Part shown: positions 18,024 to 27,515 of the stretch, piece by piece
Position numbering within the stretch: the first letter of the stretch is position 1
Layout of the letters: each line of letters begins with the position of its first letter
Source of the DNA: Rhodopirellula baltica
Lineage (GTDB): Bacteria; Planctomycetota; Planctomycetia; Pirellulales; Pirellulaceae
Length of the DNA: 64,000 bases
Direction: 5' to 3'
Assembly (NCBI GenBank): GCA_002901265.1
Contig: PPHI01000099.1
Coordinates: forward strand, 1-64,000
Translations under genes and position numbers: made by a program
Notes under the pieces: generated by a model
The model's database searches: none
What the model was told of the DNA's origin: nothing
Seen by the model: the letters and a program-made list of their open reading frames with translations, nothing else

Positions 18024-19094
18024 CTATGACGAATACTTCGTCCCGCGATAGACCATGGTTCCGCTTTGTTGGGCAGCTTTGCGCGTCACCGCTGGCAAGT
18101 CTTCTTTGTGTGACAGCACGATCAATCGATCCCCTGCGGCAACGACGTCTGGCTGCTTCGGATTACGCAGCACTTCGCCGTTGACACGGCACAAAGCGAC
18201 GACCACGGTGCCGCCATCACCGGTCAATTCGATCTCTTTGATCGTCGCGCCAACGAGCACAGAGTTATCCTTGATCGGGATCTCGATCATTCCCAACCCA
18301 AACGCTTCGAGGTCTTGGTTCATACGCCCGAATGCTTTGGCGTCACCCACCAACGTTTCAACACTTGGTGAGGAAATCAGATTGGCAATTTTGGTGGCGC
18401 CGATCATGGTTGGCAGGACGACTCGATCAGCACCACTACGCAATAGTTTTCGTTCGGTGGCTTCCGATTCGCCGCGTGCGATGATCCGAATGGTGCTGTT
18501 CAGTTCGCGTGCGGTCAGTGTGACAAACACATTGTGGGCGTCACCGTTTAGTACGGTTGCCAGGACCGAGGCACGCTCGATACCGGCCCGCTTTAAAATG
18601 TTTTCGTCAGATGCGTCACCGACAATGACGAATACGCCATTGCGTTCCGCATCGATCAGTCGTTCCGCATCACGGTCAACGACCACCAAAGGAATCCCTG
18701 TGGAACGCAGCTCAGTCACCAAAGTTTGCCCCACGCGACCGTAGCCACAGATGATCGCATGATTGTCCGTCTGTTCGATACCGCGGCTCATTCGGCGAGC
18801 TCCCAAAGCGCGTTGGATTTCCCCTTCGGCGATCATCTGAACGAATCCGCCAAGCACATAGATACCGGAACTGCAACCGGCAACAACGACAAGCAAGGTA
18901 AACAGTTTTAGGCCCGGATCGACGATCGGACGAACTTCACCATACCCCACACCAAAGACGGTGATGGCCACCATGTAGACCGAATCGAGCAAAGTCCAGC
19001 CGGCCAACGTGTAACCGATCACCGCAAGGATACAGGTGACACTGAGCACAAACATGCCCAATCGCATTTTATGAATCGAACTCGATCCAGACAT
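18024..19094 (-). CDS. Two-TM potassium channel with RCK (TrkA-N/TrkA-C) domain
   Basis: The 356-residue protein has one transmembrane helix (about 13-31), a pore loop with filter FGVGYGE (47-53, with Glu where TVGYGD channels have Asp), a second helix (about 62-85), a TrkA-N Rossmann domain starting HAIICGYGRVG, with the acidic residue in VVVDRD, and a C-terminal TrkA-C domain. This is the MthK-like layout of a ligand-gated K+ channel. The ATG at 19094 is preferred over 19124, but the start is not certain. It lies 129 nt downstream of the ethylene-receptor-like kinase on the same strand. Confidence 0.87.
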   Translation of the reverse strand: MSGSSSIHKMRLGMFVLSVTCILAVIGYTLAGWTLLDSVYMVAITVFGVGYGEVRPIVDPGLKLFTLLVVVAGCSSGIYVLGGFVQMIAEGEIQRALGARRMSRGIEQTDNHAIICGYGRVGQTLVTELRSTGIPLVVVDRDAERLIDAERNGVFVIVGDASDENILKRAGIERASVLATVLNGDAHNVFVTLTARELNSTIRIIARGESEATERKLLRSGADRVVLPTMIGATKIANLISSPSVETLVGDAKAFGRMNQDLEAFGLGMIEIPIKDNSVLVGATIKEIELTGDGGTVVVALCRVNGEVLRNPKQPDVVAAGDRLIVLSHKEDLPAVTRKAAQQSGTMVYRGTKYSS

Positions 19095-19223
19095 TTGGCG
19101 GGTCACCCAAGCGGTTGCGGTCAACGGGTTACCGGATCAGCCTGACAAGGCCGACGTGCAAAGTCAACTCGCGAGGGCATCAAGGTCATCCCCCCGAGCG
19201 TTATTCAACGCTAGTGGCAGTTA

Positions 19224-21719
19224 TCAGACCTGATCTTCAAGCTCATCTTTCAGACGAACCGCGCGTTCCTTGCGCCGTCGTCGGAGCGTTTCGAGATCGA
19301 CTTGCTGTGTATAGCGTAGCGCCATCTCGACCAGCTTGGCGTGATCAATCGGCTTTGACAGGTAATCATCGCAACCGCCATTCAAACAGCGTTGTCGGTC
19401 GCCCTTCATTGCGTCAGCAGTCAACGCGATGATCGGCCAATCGATCCCCATCGAACGCAATCGCGCGGTCGCCTCGAGTCCATCGATATTGGGCATTTGC
19501 ATGTCCATCACGATCAGGTCGAACAGCTGCCCCTGTTCCACTATCTCGCTGACAATACGGAGGGCATCACCACCGTCTTCGGCCGTAACGACATCGGCTC
19601 CTGCTTTTTCCAAGAAGTGCTGGCTGATGTGGCGAATGTCTCGGCGGTCATCGACCACCAAAATCTTAGCGGAGAGCGAAGGCAGGTTTTTAGCAACCGG
19701 TTCCTCCGGCTCATCACGCACAACAAGACTTGGTTTGACAAGTTCAATCTTGTCTTCGGACTCCAGCGGCAGACGAACGTAGAACGTCGAACCTTCGCCG
19801 AGATGGCTTTCCAGATCCATCTCGCCTTTCATCATGTCGACCAAGCGGTGGCTGATTGCCAGGCCTAGACCGCTTCCGCCAAACTTGCGACGTACAGAAG
19901 TATCGCCTTGCGAGAACGGTTTGAACAAACGCTCGATCTGTTCATCGGTCATCCCAATCCCAGTGTCTTCGACAGCGAACTGTAGCCATGGCGTGCCGTT
20001 TGCGAGGTACTTGACCTTTAACAACACCTGACCTTCTTCGGTGAACTTGATCGCGTTTCCGATCAAATTGATCAACACTTGGCGGAGACGTTTGGAGTCG
20101 GCGTTAATCGACTTGGGCACTTTGCCTTCGAATTGCACATCAAATTCGACACCTTTTTCCTCGGCACGAACCTGCATCAGCGACTGAATGTCAGCGACCA
20201 ATTCCGGGAGCGGACAATCCTGAGGATCGATATCCAACTTGCCCGCTTCGATACGCGACAAATCCAGAATGTCGTTGATTAACTCCAACAGGTACTCGCC
20301 ATTGCGTTTCATGATCAGAACGCAGTTTCGATTGTCGGGATCATCAAGATGACCGAGCAACACATCGGCATATCCCAAGATCGCCGACATTGGGGTACGA
20401 ATCTCGTGACTCATATTGGCCAGGAATTCGCTTTTGCTGCGACTGGCCGCCTGGGCCGCTTTTTCGCTTCGTTTTAAGCGACGCTCCTGAGCCTTGCGGT
20501 CAGTGATGTCTTGAATAATCGCGCTCACCGCCGAGACATCGCCACCGGATTGATCGCGGTCTTCGACTGTCCCCAGCCAAAGCGGATAGAAGCTCGCCAA
20601 CCATGTCCGGCGATCAGGCGTGGCCAAGGTGGTGCCAACGATTTCGACCCCAACCATTTCTTGGCCAGACTTAAAAACTTGTTCGTAGATCGGGATCAGC
20701 TGATTCGTTAATGCGGGGATCGCTTCGCTGATGTGTCGGCCGATATGGTCAGCGATTGGCAACCCATCGATTTCCGCAAGAGCCTCGTTCACTCGCAAGA
20801 ATCGATAGTTACTGTCGACCAAGCACATCCCGACCGGGGCGGCTTGATAAATCAGTTCCAATTCGCGCTTCTGCTTTTCAAGCTCCGTACGGATCATCCC
20901 CAGGCTTGTTTCGGCACGCACCTGGTCTTCGACATCACTGACGGTCCCCACCCATTCACGTGTCGAACCGTCGATATTCAAAACCGGTACCGCTTCGACA
21001 AAGAACCGGCGATAGGACTGGCTCTCATGGTGCCAGATACGGCCCGTGGTTTGATACAGATTCCCTTCGGCGACGGCGCGTTTCCAATTGCTCGCCAAAG
21101 ACACACGATCGTCGTCATGGATCGCATCCAGCCAACCGTTGCCTTGATGCTGAACCCAAGACTGGCCGGTGTATCGCTCCCAGGAAATCTGTGGCGTCAA
21201 AAATTCACCGTCTGAACTTGCGGTCCAAACGATGCTGCGAGTGCCACGCAAAATCGCATCGTGTCTATCTTTCGCTTCTCGCAATCGCAGCTCCGTCTCT
21301 TCCCGCTGCGCGATTTCTTCTTTGAGCTTTTCAATCGTCGACGCGATCGATGGGAGAGCCATCAACTGCGGCATATGACGAATCAAAACGATGACGGTGA
21401 CCCAAGAGATAATCGCAGTGAACGCCTTGACCAGTCCCGAGACGCGGTAAATAGGATTCCAAAAAATGATCGCTTCGATCAGGTGGACCGTACCGCATGC
21501 AAGGATGAATGCGGCGAATAGCAAGAACAGCTTTGGAAACGGAAAGTCACGTCGCTTGTGAGAGAACCAAATCAACGCGATCGGGATCGCGAAGTATGCG
21601 CCAAAGATTGCGACGTCGGAAAAAATGTGCATCCAGCCCAAGAATTCGGACCAGTTTCCACAGTACCAACGCGCCGGGAAGTCATCGGTTTCAAATAGCT
21701 TTTGAAAGAATTCGACCAT
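19224..21719 (-). CDS. Hybrid histidine kinase with ethylene-receptor-like N-terminal domain
   Basis: The 831-residue protein has three N-terminal membrane helices (about 28-118), two PAS domains (about 155-275 and 285-415), HisKA with NMSHEIRTP, a HATPase domain (NLIGNAIKF, GSGLGL) and a C-terminal receiver (VMDMQMPNIDG, SKP). The membrane part matches the plant ETR1 ethylene-binding domain: D35, Y42, I45, P46, I72, C75 and H79 fall at a constant offset of 10 from ETR1 D25, Y32, I35, P36, I62, C65 and H69; the Cys and His are the copper ligands in ETR1. Related receptors exist in cyanobacteria and other bacteria. Ethylene binding here is inferred. The start MVEFFQKLF is chosen over a 28-residue longer frame. 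Confidence 0.92.
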   Translation of the reverse strand: MVEFFQKLFETDDFPARWYCGNWSEFLGWMHIFSDVAIFGAYFAIPIALIWFSHKRRDFPFPKLFLLFAAFILACGTVHLIEAIIFWNPIYRVSGLVKAFTAIISWVTVIVLIRHMPQLMALPSIASTIEKLKEEIAQREETELRLREAKDRHDAILRGTRSIVWTASSDGEFLTPQISWERYTGQSWVQHQGNGWLDAIHDDDRVSLASNWKRAVAEGNLYQTTGRIWHHESQSYRRFFVEAVPVLNIDGSTREWVGTVSDVEDQVRAETSLGMIRTELEKQKRELELIYQAAPVGMCLVDSNYRFLRVNEALAEIDGLPIADHIGRHISEAIPALTNQLIPIYEQVFKSGQEMVGVEIVGTTLATPDRRTWLASFYPLWLGTVEDRDQSGGDVSAVSAIIQDITDRKAQERRLKRSEKAAQAASRSKSEFLANMSHEIRTPMSAILGYADVLLGHLDDPDNRNCVLIMKRNGEYLLELINDILDLSRIEAGKLDIDPQDCPLPELVADIQSLMQVRAEEKGVEFDVQFEGKVPKSINADSKRLRQVLINLIGNAIKFTEEGQVLLKVKYLANGTPWLQFAVEDTGIGMTDEQIERLFKPFSQGDTSVRRKFGGSGLGLAISHRLVDMMKGEMDLESHLGEGSTFYVRLPLESEDKIELVKPSLVVRDEPEEPVAKNLPSLSAKILVVDDRRDIRHISQHFLEKAGADVVTAEDGGDALRIVSEIVEQGQLFDLIVMDMQMPNIDGLEATARLRSMGIDWPIIALTADAMKGDRQRCLNGGCDDYLSKPIDHAKLVEMALRYTQQVDLETLRRRRKERAVRLKDELEDQV

Positions 21720-21953
21720 CGCGATGTGGGGGCAGCACGTCGTGCCGAGCTGCCCGGGACGCATGCACAAGCATTCGCCCACAAGTGCAGATACCGAGAG
21801 CACGGGTTGGTGGATCCATCGCCGATCGGTCGGCTGTGGATGCCATAGTCTACCCTAGAATCGTTGCCCTGCTAGCCTTCCCCTCTTTGTGCTTAGCCCG
21901 CTTTGTCCGCAGTCATATCGCATCGCTGTCGGCTTGGGAGTCTGCTGGCGGCC

Positions 21954-22181
21954 TTATCGAGTCGACGCTTGGCGTGGAGAAACGCCAACGATTCGCATTA
22001 CCCGAGCGATTGTATTTCGACGGTATCCTCCGCCTCGGCGCTCGTACTCACGAACCAGAAGCTGAGCTTTTTTCGCAGTCCACTCCCCCGGTTGGCCACC
22101 AAGATTTCCTCGCAACAAACGGTCGCGGATCTCTCGCCTTAAATGGGGTTTGGTGTATCGGTAGTCATTGATAGGGTTCAT
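21954..22181 (-). CDS. Small basic DUF5872-like protein
   Basis: A 75-residue basic protein containing YTKPHLRREIRDRLLRG, then NLGGQPGEWTAKKAQLL and VREYERRGGGY. This order (YTxPxLRexI, GGxPGxWSARKAQ, EYxRRGGGY) is the pattern of a small family I recall as DUF5872, often a short domain in proteins of many bacteria. Function unknown; a nucleic-acid or chromatin role is only suggested by its basic charge. It stands between the ethylene-receptor-like kinase and the heme oxygenase gene. The opposite strand is open across it but shows no family-like sequence. Confidence 0.78.
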   Translation of the reverse strand: MNPINDYRYTKPHLRREIRDRLLRGNLGGQPGEWTAKKAQLLVREYERRGGGYRRNTIARVMRIVGVSPRQASTR

Positions 22182-22539
22182 CTCTCATCTCGCGTGGAAG
22201 ACACAACAGATCATGTTTCCACGCAGATGCACAACGTATGCCAACTGTCCAACTTGACGCAGGCCGACATGCGAACGCGATATTTTCGATAAAAAATGCG
22301 GGGCAAACGCTCGAAGACCGCCCATCACGGACGCTCCCAAACCAACAAAAGCTCCTGTCACGTGACCGAAACACTTCCGAGAAGAGATCCGGTCGTCCGT
22401 CGAACCTTGCCGTTTACGGTCAACGGTTCGCGGGGTTTCGGCAACGCAATCAGTTCACTTTCATCTCGATTCGCTTCTCCGCACCGTTAGAATAATACGT
22501 AACGTTTTCCCAGCTCCTACTTTTCAACAGAGACCTGTT
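22182..22539. other. Divergent intergenic region before heme oxygenase
   Basis: A 358-bp gap between the DUF5872-like gene (minus) and heme oxygenase (plus). Frames exist in it but none has a recognisable product. No clear promoter boxes or repeats were found. Confidence 0.4.
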
Positions 22540-23136
22540 TTGCAGCGTGACCTCCGAGACGCACTTCGTGCCGAAACCAGTTCCTCTCATGAGCAACTCG
22601 ATCGCAAGATGCGAGGACTCGACCTGTTCGGTTCGACTTGCCATTACGCTGCGTACCTGAGTTTGATGCGTGCCCTGCATGTTGCATTGAGCGGACACGT
22701 CAATCGCGTCGCCGCGTTGTTGGAGCTCGCACCCAATGACGAATTAATCGCCTGTCTGGATCGAGACCTGATCTCCGCCGACCAACTCGCTCCGCTGATC
22801 GACCCTCCATGCGAGCTGGGCACAAACGCAGTGAGCGAATCACCAGATGCTGTCGACTGGGGCACCGCGTACGTCATCGAAGGCTCTTCAATGGGCGGAG
22901 TGTTTCTCTATCGCCAAGCCAAGGACAAGTTGCCAGAAGGAATCGGAACCGAGTTCTTACAACAGCTCTCCGAAAATGCGGCCAAACGTTGGCCTGTGTT
23001 TACCGCAGGCTTGCGGTCCGCCGAAGTCCAGCCGGAACCGGCCATTCGCGCGGCCAAAGGGACGTTCCGCAAAACGGAGGAATTCCTCGCACAGATCCTT
23101 GATCGACTCGGGCTACCTCACGAACCGGCAACCTGA
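22540..23136 (+). CDS. bphO: Bacterial heme oxygenase (biliverdin-forming)
   Basis: The 198-residue protein has the BphO/HemO-type layout: a proximal-heme histidine in ETSSSHEQLD (H17), and the distal glycine-rich helix in YVIEGSSMGGVFLY. The enzyme opens heme to biliverdin, CO and iron, and biliverdin is the chromophore of bacteriophytochromes. The phytochrome operon converges on this gene from the other side (21 nt between stops), which supports that role. The start appears to be TTG, because the next ATG would remove the heme-ligand helix and no earlier ATG or GTG is close. Confidence 0.88.
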   Translation: MQRDLRDALRAETSSSHEQLDRKMRGLDLFGSTCHYAAYLSLMRALHVALSGHVNRVAALLELAPNDELIACLDRDLISADQLAPLIDPPCELGTNAVSESPDAVDWGTAYVIEGSSMGGVFLYRQAKDKLPEGIGTEFLQQLSENAAKRWPVFTAGLRSAEVQPEPAIRAAKGTFRKTEEFLAQILDRLGLPHEPAT

Positions 23137-23157
23137 GTGACGGCAGTGGATGACGAT

Positions 23158-24759
23158 TTAGCACGAGTTCTGTGCTTCGCAGTAATGCGCCAGCGTTTCG
23201 AGCAACTCTCGCCTCACGATAGGCTTCGTCAGCACATCATTCGCGCCCACAGCAGTGGCTTGCTGCTGCGTCTCTGAAACGGCATCCGCGGTCAACACGA
23301 CGATCGGAATTTTCTGATTGAACTCGCGAATCTTCTGTGTCGCCTCCAGGCCATCCATTTCTGGCATCTGAATGTCTGTGACGATCGCGGTGTATTGGTC
23401 CGATTGCTGTTTAACGTGCTCCAGCAACTCAACGCCACTGGATACGATCGTCGCGTGCCCCCCGGCCGCTTCGATCACTCGTTGCAGAATCATCTGCGTC
23501 GCGGTCGTGTCTTCGGCAACGAGGAACTTGCAACCCTGCAACAGCTCTTCGACCGGCGCACTCAACCGGGGCCTCTCCGATTCGGAGGGCTCAGGAACGT
23601 CCGCGGGATGCAACGGCACCGTAAATGAAAACACGCTCCCCACATCGACGCGACTTTCGACGTGCATTTTCCCGCCCATCAATTTGACCAAGCGGCGGCA
23701 GATAGCCAGCCCCAGTCCGGTGCCTCCGCCCGTCTTTGCACGTCCTTTCGTCTCCGATTGCATGAACGGCAAAAAGATCCGCTCCAAATCATCTTCGGGA
23801 ATACCGCATCCGGTATCAGCGACTTCGACGTTGATGAATTTTCGCTTGGTACGATTTTTCGTTTGTGTCACTCGAACGTCGACACTTCCGCCGGGTGAGA
23901 ATTTGATCGCGTTGCTGATCAGATTCAAAACGACCTGCCGAATGCGAATCGGGTCTGCCTTTACACCCAACGGCAGATCTTCATCGAACGCCAGTGCGAG
24001 CGAAGTCTTGCTTTCTCTTGCCCTGACCTGCATCAACTCCATTGAACGTTCGAACAATTGACGCAGATCGAATGCTTCGTCCTGAACCTCCAGCTTACCG
24101 GCTTCCAATTTCGAAAGGTCCAGCAAGTCATTCACGATTTCGACCAAGTACTGGCCGTTGTCCCGCATCGTACGAACGAGTTCTTCTTGCCCGGACGAAA
24201 GCTCACTTTCGAGCAACAGTTCACAGATACCCAACACCGCTGTCATCGGTGTGCGAATCTCGTGACTGATATTTCCCACCAAGGCACTCTTGGCACGGTT
24301 TGCGGCATCGGCCGCACGACGGCTTTCATGTAGTTCCCGCAACAGGTCATGGCGTTCGATGGCATTATCGACAACGCGAAACATCACCGAAGGATAGATC
24401 GAATCTTTGGTGATATAGTCCTGGGCGCCCAACTGCAAAGTGCCACCCGCATCGTGGCTCATCGTGCTGCCGGTAAGGACAACAATTGGGAACTTCGGAA
24501 AGCCCGTGGGGCGACGAATCTGCTCCAAGAAGTCATTGCCAGAAAGCTTTGGCATGTGAACGTCGACGATCACACAATCGATCGGCTCGGGATGATCCAG
24601 GCACAACGCGAGCCCCGACTCGCCATCATCGGCTTCAAGGAAACGGTACCGACGCTGCGGCGCACCTTGCATCAGCGCCGAGCGCACGCGCGCACGATCT
24701 TCCTCGCAATCATCGATCAAAAGGATTCGCTGTACCCGGTCCACGCGATTATCGTTCAT
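23158..24759 (-). CDS. REC-HisKA-HATPase-REC hybrid kinase of the phytochrome operon
   Basis: The 533-residue soluble protein begins with a receiver domain (phospho-acceptor D66 in VIVDVHMP), then HisKA (NISHEIRTP, H166), HATPase (NLISNAIKF, GTGLGL) and a second receiver (D462 in VTDIQMPEMDG). There is no sensor or membrane domain. It starts at the ATG of a TGATG junction with the response-regulator gene, so translation is coupled. I infer that phosphate passes from phytochrome to the small regulator or to its own N-terminal receiver and then through its kinase core. No DNA-binding output lies in the operon, so the final target is elsewhere. Confidence 0.9.
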   Translation of the reverse strand: MNDNRVDRVQRILLIDDCEEDRARVRSALMQGAPQRRYRFLEADDGESGLALCLDHPEPIDCVIVDVHMPKLSGNDFLEQIRRPTGFPKFPIVVLTGSTMSHDAGGTLQLGAQDYITKDSIYPSVMFRVVDNAIERHDLLRELHESRRAADAANRAKSALVGNISHEIRTPMTAVLGICELLLESELSSGQEELVRTMRDNGQYLVEIVNDLLDLSKLEAGKLEVQDEAFDLRQLFERSMELMQVRARESKTSLALAFDEDLPLGVKADPIRIRQVVLNLISNAIKFSPGGSVDVRVTQTKNRTKRKFINVEVADTGCGIPEDDLERIFLPFMQSETKGRAKTGGGTGLGLAICRRLVKLMGGKMHVESRVDVGSVFSFTVPLHPADVPEPSESERPRLSAPVEELLQGCKFLVAEDTTATQMILQRVIEAAGGHATIVSSGVELLEHVKQQSDQYTAIVTDIQMPEMDGLEATQKIREFNQKIPIVVLTADAVSETQQQATAVGANDVLTKPIVRRELLETLAHYCEAQNSC

Positions 24760-25202
24760 CAGATACTCTCGCGCGGCAGGATCGAACGGGAATCGGGGGC
24801 AATTGCAACCACATTCAGCCAATAGTCGAGCGTTATATCGAGCACCTCAATCATCGCAGAGGTTTCAACGCGTTTGACATGAAACGAGTTGATTCCCAAC
24901 TGATAAGCTTGTCGAATCTCAAACGGATTCGCCGACGTCGAGAAGACTAACTTCGGGACAAATTCGAACGCGGAATTTTGCTTTAACGCCCGCAAGACTT
25001 CCATCCCGCCAATGACGGGCAGGCGAAGGTCCAAGTAGATCAATGTTGGCGCAGCATCGCCGATCGCGTTCAACAGCTCCTCGCCGGTTCGGAATCGATG
25101 CAACCGAATCACTCGACCGGTTCGCCGAACCGCTGCTTCGATCAGCTCAAAATCCTCGTCGTTATCTTCCAATACCCAGAACTGCACCACGCCAGCGATC
25201 AT
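24759..25202 (-). CDS. Single-domain response regulator (Rcp1-like)
   Basis: The 147-residue protein is only a receiver domain: acidic pocket E12/D13 in WVLEDND, phospho-acceptor D58 in IYLDLRLP, the Ser/Thr switch in VFSTSANP and the lysine in FHVKRVE. Such regulators (Rcp1 type) are the usual partners of phytochrome kinases. Its ATG overlaps the phytochrome stop as ATGA, which decides the start over one five codons earlier. Its stop overlaps the next kinase start by one base. Confidence 0.9.
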   Translation of the reverse strand: MIAGVVQFWVLEDNDEDFELIEAAVRRTGRVIRLHRFRTGEELLNAIGDAAPTLIYLDLRLPVIGGMEVLRALKQNSAFEFVPKLVFSTSANPFEIRQAYQLGINSFHVKRVETSAMIEVLDITLDYWLNVVAIAPDSRSILPRESI

Positions 25203-27475
25203 AAACCCGGCTCCCATCCGACAAAGAACGTCGTCCCCTCCTGCTTGCCGGATTCGGACCGACCTGGCTGCACGACGACTTTCCCGCCATGTCGTTCGAC
25301 AATCCGTCGAACAATCGTCAAACCCGCTCCGCTGCCGCCACCATATTGATTGTGTTGGTGCAGGCGCCGGAAGATTTCAAACACTTGATCCCGATAGCGT
25401 TCGTCGATACCAATCCCATTGTCGCGAACGTAAATCACATTGTTTCCATACTCGGAACAATCTTTAAACGGCGAATCAAGGTATTCAACCTGCCCGACTT
25501 CGATCCATTTCTCATCTCGATCATTATATTTGATCGCGTTAGAGATCAGGTTCATCAGTATCTCCCGAACACAGGCGAAGTCGCCAACGATCGTTTGGGG
25601 GCTACTGACACGAATCTCAACCCCGTCTGGGGCACGCCCGCTGAACAAAATATCACAGGCCTGAGAAAACGCGTCCTGAAGCTCGAACGTTTCCCACTGC
25701 AGATCCTGCCGACCAACCCTTGAAAAGCGTAGTAGCCCGTCCAGCAGCTCACTCATTCGTCCGACCAAACGTTTTAACCCCACCATGCCCCGCTGGTAGG
25801 TCGAATCGTCTTGTGGCCCTTGCTCAAGCAAATACAGATAGTGGTTGATCCCCCGCAGCGGCTCCTTCAAATCGTGCGACGCGGCATACGCGAAGGCATC
25901 CAGATCGGCATTCAGTTGCCGTAACTCTTCGTTGATCCGATGTACCCTTGCGGCTTGCTCCACCACAACGCTGTTGAGTGTCGACTGCAGTGTCCCGGCG
26001 GCCTCACGATCGGTAGGCGTCCACGGCCGCGACCGCCCGTCGACCTCCTCTGTGAACTTCGCAAACGATTTTCGTGGTGACAACCTGCCGCTTTCGTCTG
26101 CTTCGTTCTTTGCCGGATCGCCAGCCCACTGGATCGTCGACGAATAGGGACCACGGAAAAACAACAGCTCACCTGCCTGGCGACGGCCCAACCGAATGGC
26201 CAACATCCCTGCCGTTGTCGCTTGATAATCCGCGGCTTGGGGGAACCAATCGGCGATGCAATCGGTCAAAAAGATATTGTCGTCACCTTGCTCATCCAAT
26301 CTTATTGCCAGCTCCGCTGTCTGCTCTTCATCGGGTGTGCTTCCCCAACACGCCACGTGTGCTCCTTGGCGAAATGCCAGACCGTCGGCGTTTAACAGGT
26401 CCACCAACCACGGCGCCGCTTCGATGATCGCTTGCTGAAAATCATCTTGACTGGCGAGCTTGGAAATATGCTTGGCAATGCTTTCGCCAATCGCGACACG
26501 CTGAGCCAACAAGTCTTCCTGTCGGCGGCTGGAGAGATAAGTTGACAACAGCGACCCGGCCAACTCGCAAACATCACGCTGAACCGGCGATAGCAGCTTC
26601 GCGCCACGATGATGGCACGCAATCAAGCCCCAAAGACGATCGCCATTCAAGATCGAAATCGACATACTCGCGCCAACGTTCATGTTGCGCAAGTATTCCA
26701 AGTGGATCGGTGAGATCGCACGCAACTGCGCATACGACATGTTGATCGGCTTGGGCGAGACTTGATCGCCGTCCGTTGACACCATTGGCGGGCACATCGA
26801 GACCGCATCGACATTCACATCCGCTAGCAATCGGATCCAGTTCAGCTCGTAGAGCTTTCGGGCGGGAATCGGAATGTCGCCGGCTGGATAATGCAGTCCC
26901 AGAAACGCTTCCTGATCCTCACGTTTTGCTTCGGCGATGACACTGCCGTGATCGTCTTCGTGAAACCGATAGAGCATCACACGATCGAATCCGGTGAACT
27001 CACGGATGATCTCGATTGTCGATTGATAGACGTCTTCGAGTCGCTTGCCTTCCAGTCCGGCAAACAATTGACCGATCAGCTCGGCACCAACCGAATCGGT
27101 CTCGTCGTGAGCCTGCTCGAACTCGATTAGATAGAGGTCGCCACACTGGTGCGCCGACGCCACGACATTTCGATGCCTTAGCTGGAAGGTTTGCCGGACA
27201 CGCTTGCCTTCGCGGATTGGCGTGATCGAGTCAACAAGTTCGCCCAAGCGAGCATCAAACTGCTCGATGCGTTGCCCAAGGCAATCGGGGACAGAAGTCG
27301 CCAGCCATTCGTCAACGTTTTCGCTCGCAGAAACGATCACCCTGTCGCTGACTCGCACCACGAGCAAGCAACCGTGGGGCTGAATCGTGGCCGGAATATG
27401 GATTGGCTCACGATCGCAATTGGTCAGTTCAACCGGTCCCTGTAGCAGAGTCCCAGGCAGAAAATACGGCTCCAT
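25199..27475 (-). CDS. bphP: Bacteriophytochrome histidine kinase
   Basis: A 758-residue red/far-red photoreceptor kinase with PAS-GAF-PHY-HisKA-HATPase. The biliverdin-binding cysteine is C20 in TNCDREPIHIPATIQPHG. The GAF domain has GDIP (199-202) and SPIHLEYLRNM with the chromophore-pocket histidine at 258. The PHY tongue has PRKSF (467-471). The phospho-acceptor histidine is H534 in AASHDLKEPLRG. All canonical residues for a covalent biliverdin photoreceptor are present. It is the first gene of a three-gene minus-strand operon with the small regulator and the hybrid kinase. A 21-nt inverted repeat lies 41 nt upstream. Confidence 0.96.
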   Translation of the reverse strand: MEPYFLPGTLLQGPVELTNCDREPIHIPATIQPHGCLLVVRVSDRVIVSASENVDEWLATSVPDCLGQRIEQFDARLGELVDSITPIREGKRVRQTFQLRHRNVVASAHQCGDLYLIEFEQAHDETDSVGAELIGQLFAGLEGKRLEDVYQSTIEIIREFTGFDRVMLYRFHEDDHGSVIAEAKREDQEAFLGLHYPAGDIPIPARKLYELNWIRLLADVNVDAVSMCPPMVSTDGDQVSPKPINMSYAQLRAISPIHLEYLRNMNVGASMSISILNGDRLWGLIACHHRGAKLLSPVQRDVCELAGSLLSTYLSSRRQEDLLAQRVAIGESIAKHISKLASQDDFQQAIIEAAPWLVDLLNADGLAFRQGAHVACWGSTPDEEQTAELAIRLDEQGDDNIFLTDCIADWFPQAADYQATTAGMLAIRLGRRQAGELLFFRGPYSSTIQWAGDPAKNEADESGRLSPRKSFAKFTEEVDGRSRPWTPTDREAAGTLQSTLNSVVVEQAARVHRINEELRQLNADLDAFAYAASHDLKEPLRGINHYLYLLEQGPQDDSTYQRGMVGLKRLVGRMSELLDGLLRFSRVGRQDLQWETFELQDAFSQACDILFSGRAPDGVEIRVSSPQTIVGDFACVREILMNLISNAIKYNDRDEKWIEVGQVEYLDSPFKDCSEYGNNVIYVRDNGIGIDERYRDQVFEIFRRLHQHNQYGGGSGAGLTIVRRIVERHGGKVVVQPGRSESGKQEGTTFFVGWEPGL

Positions 27476-27515
27476 TGGCAGTCATCTTGATCATTGGCGA
27501 AAAATGCTCCTCGTG

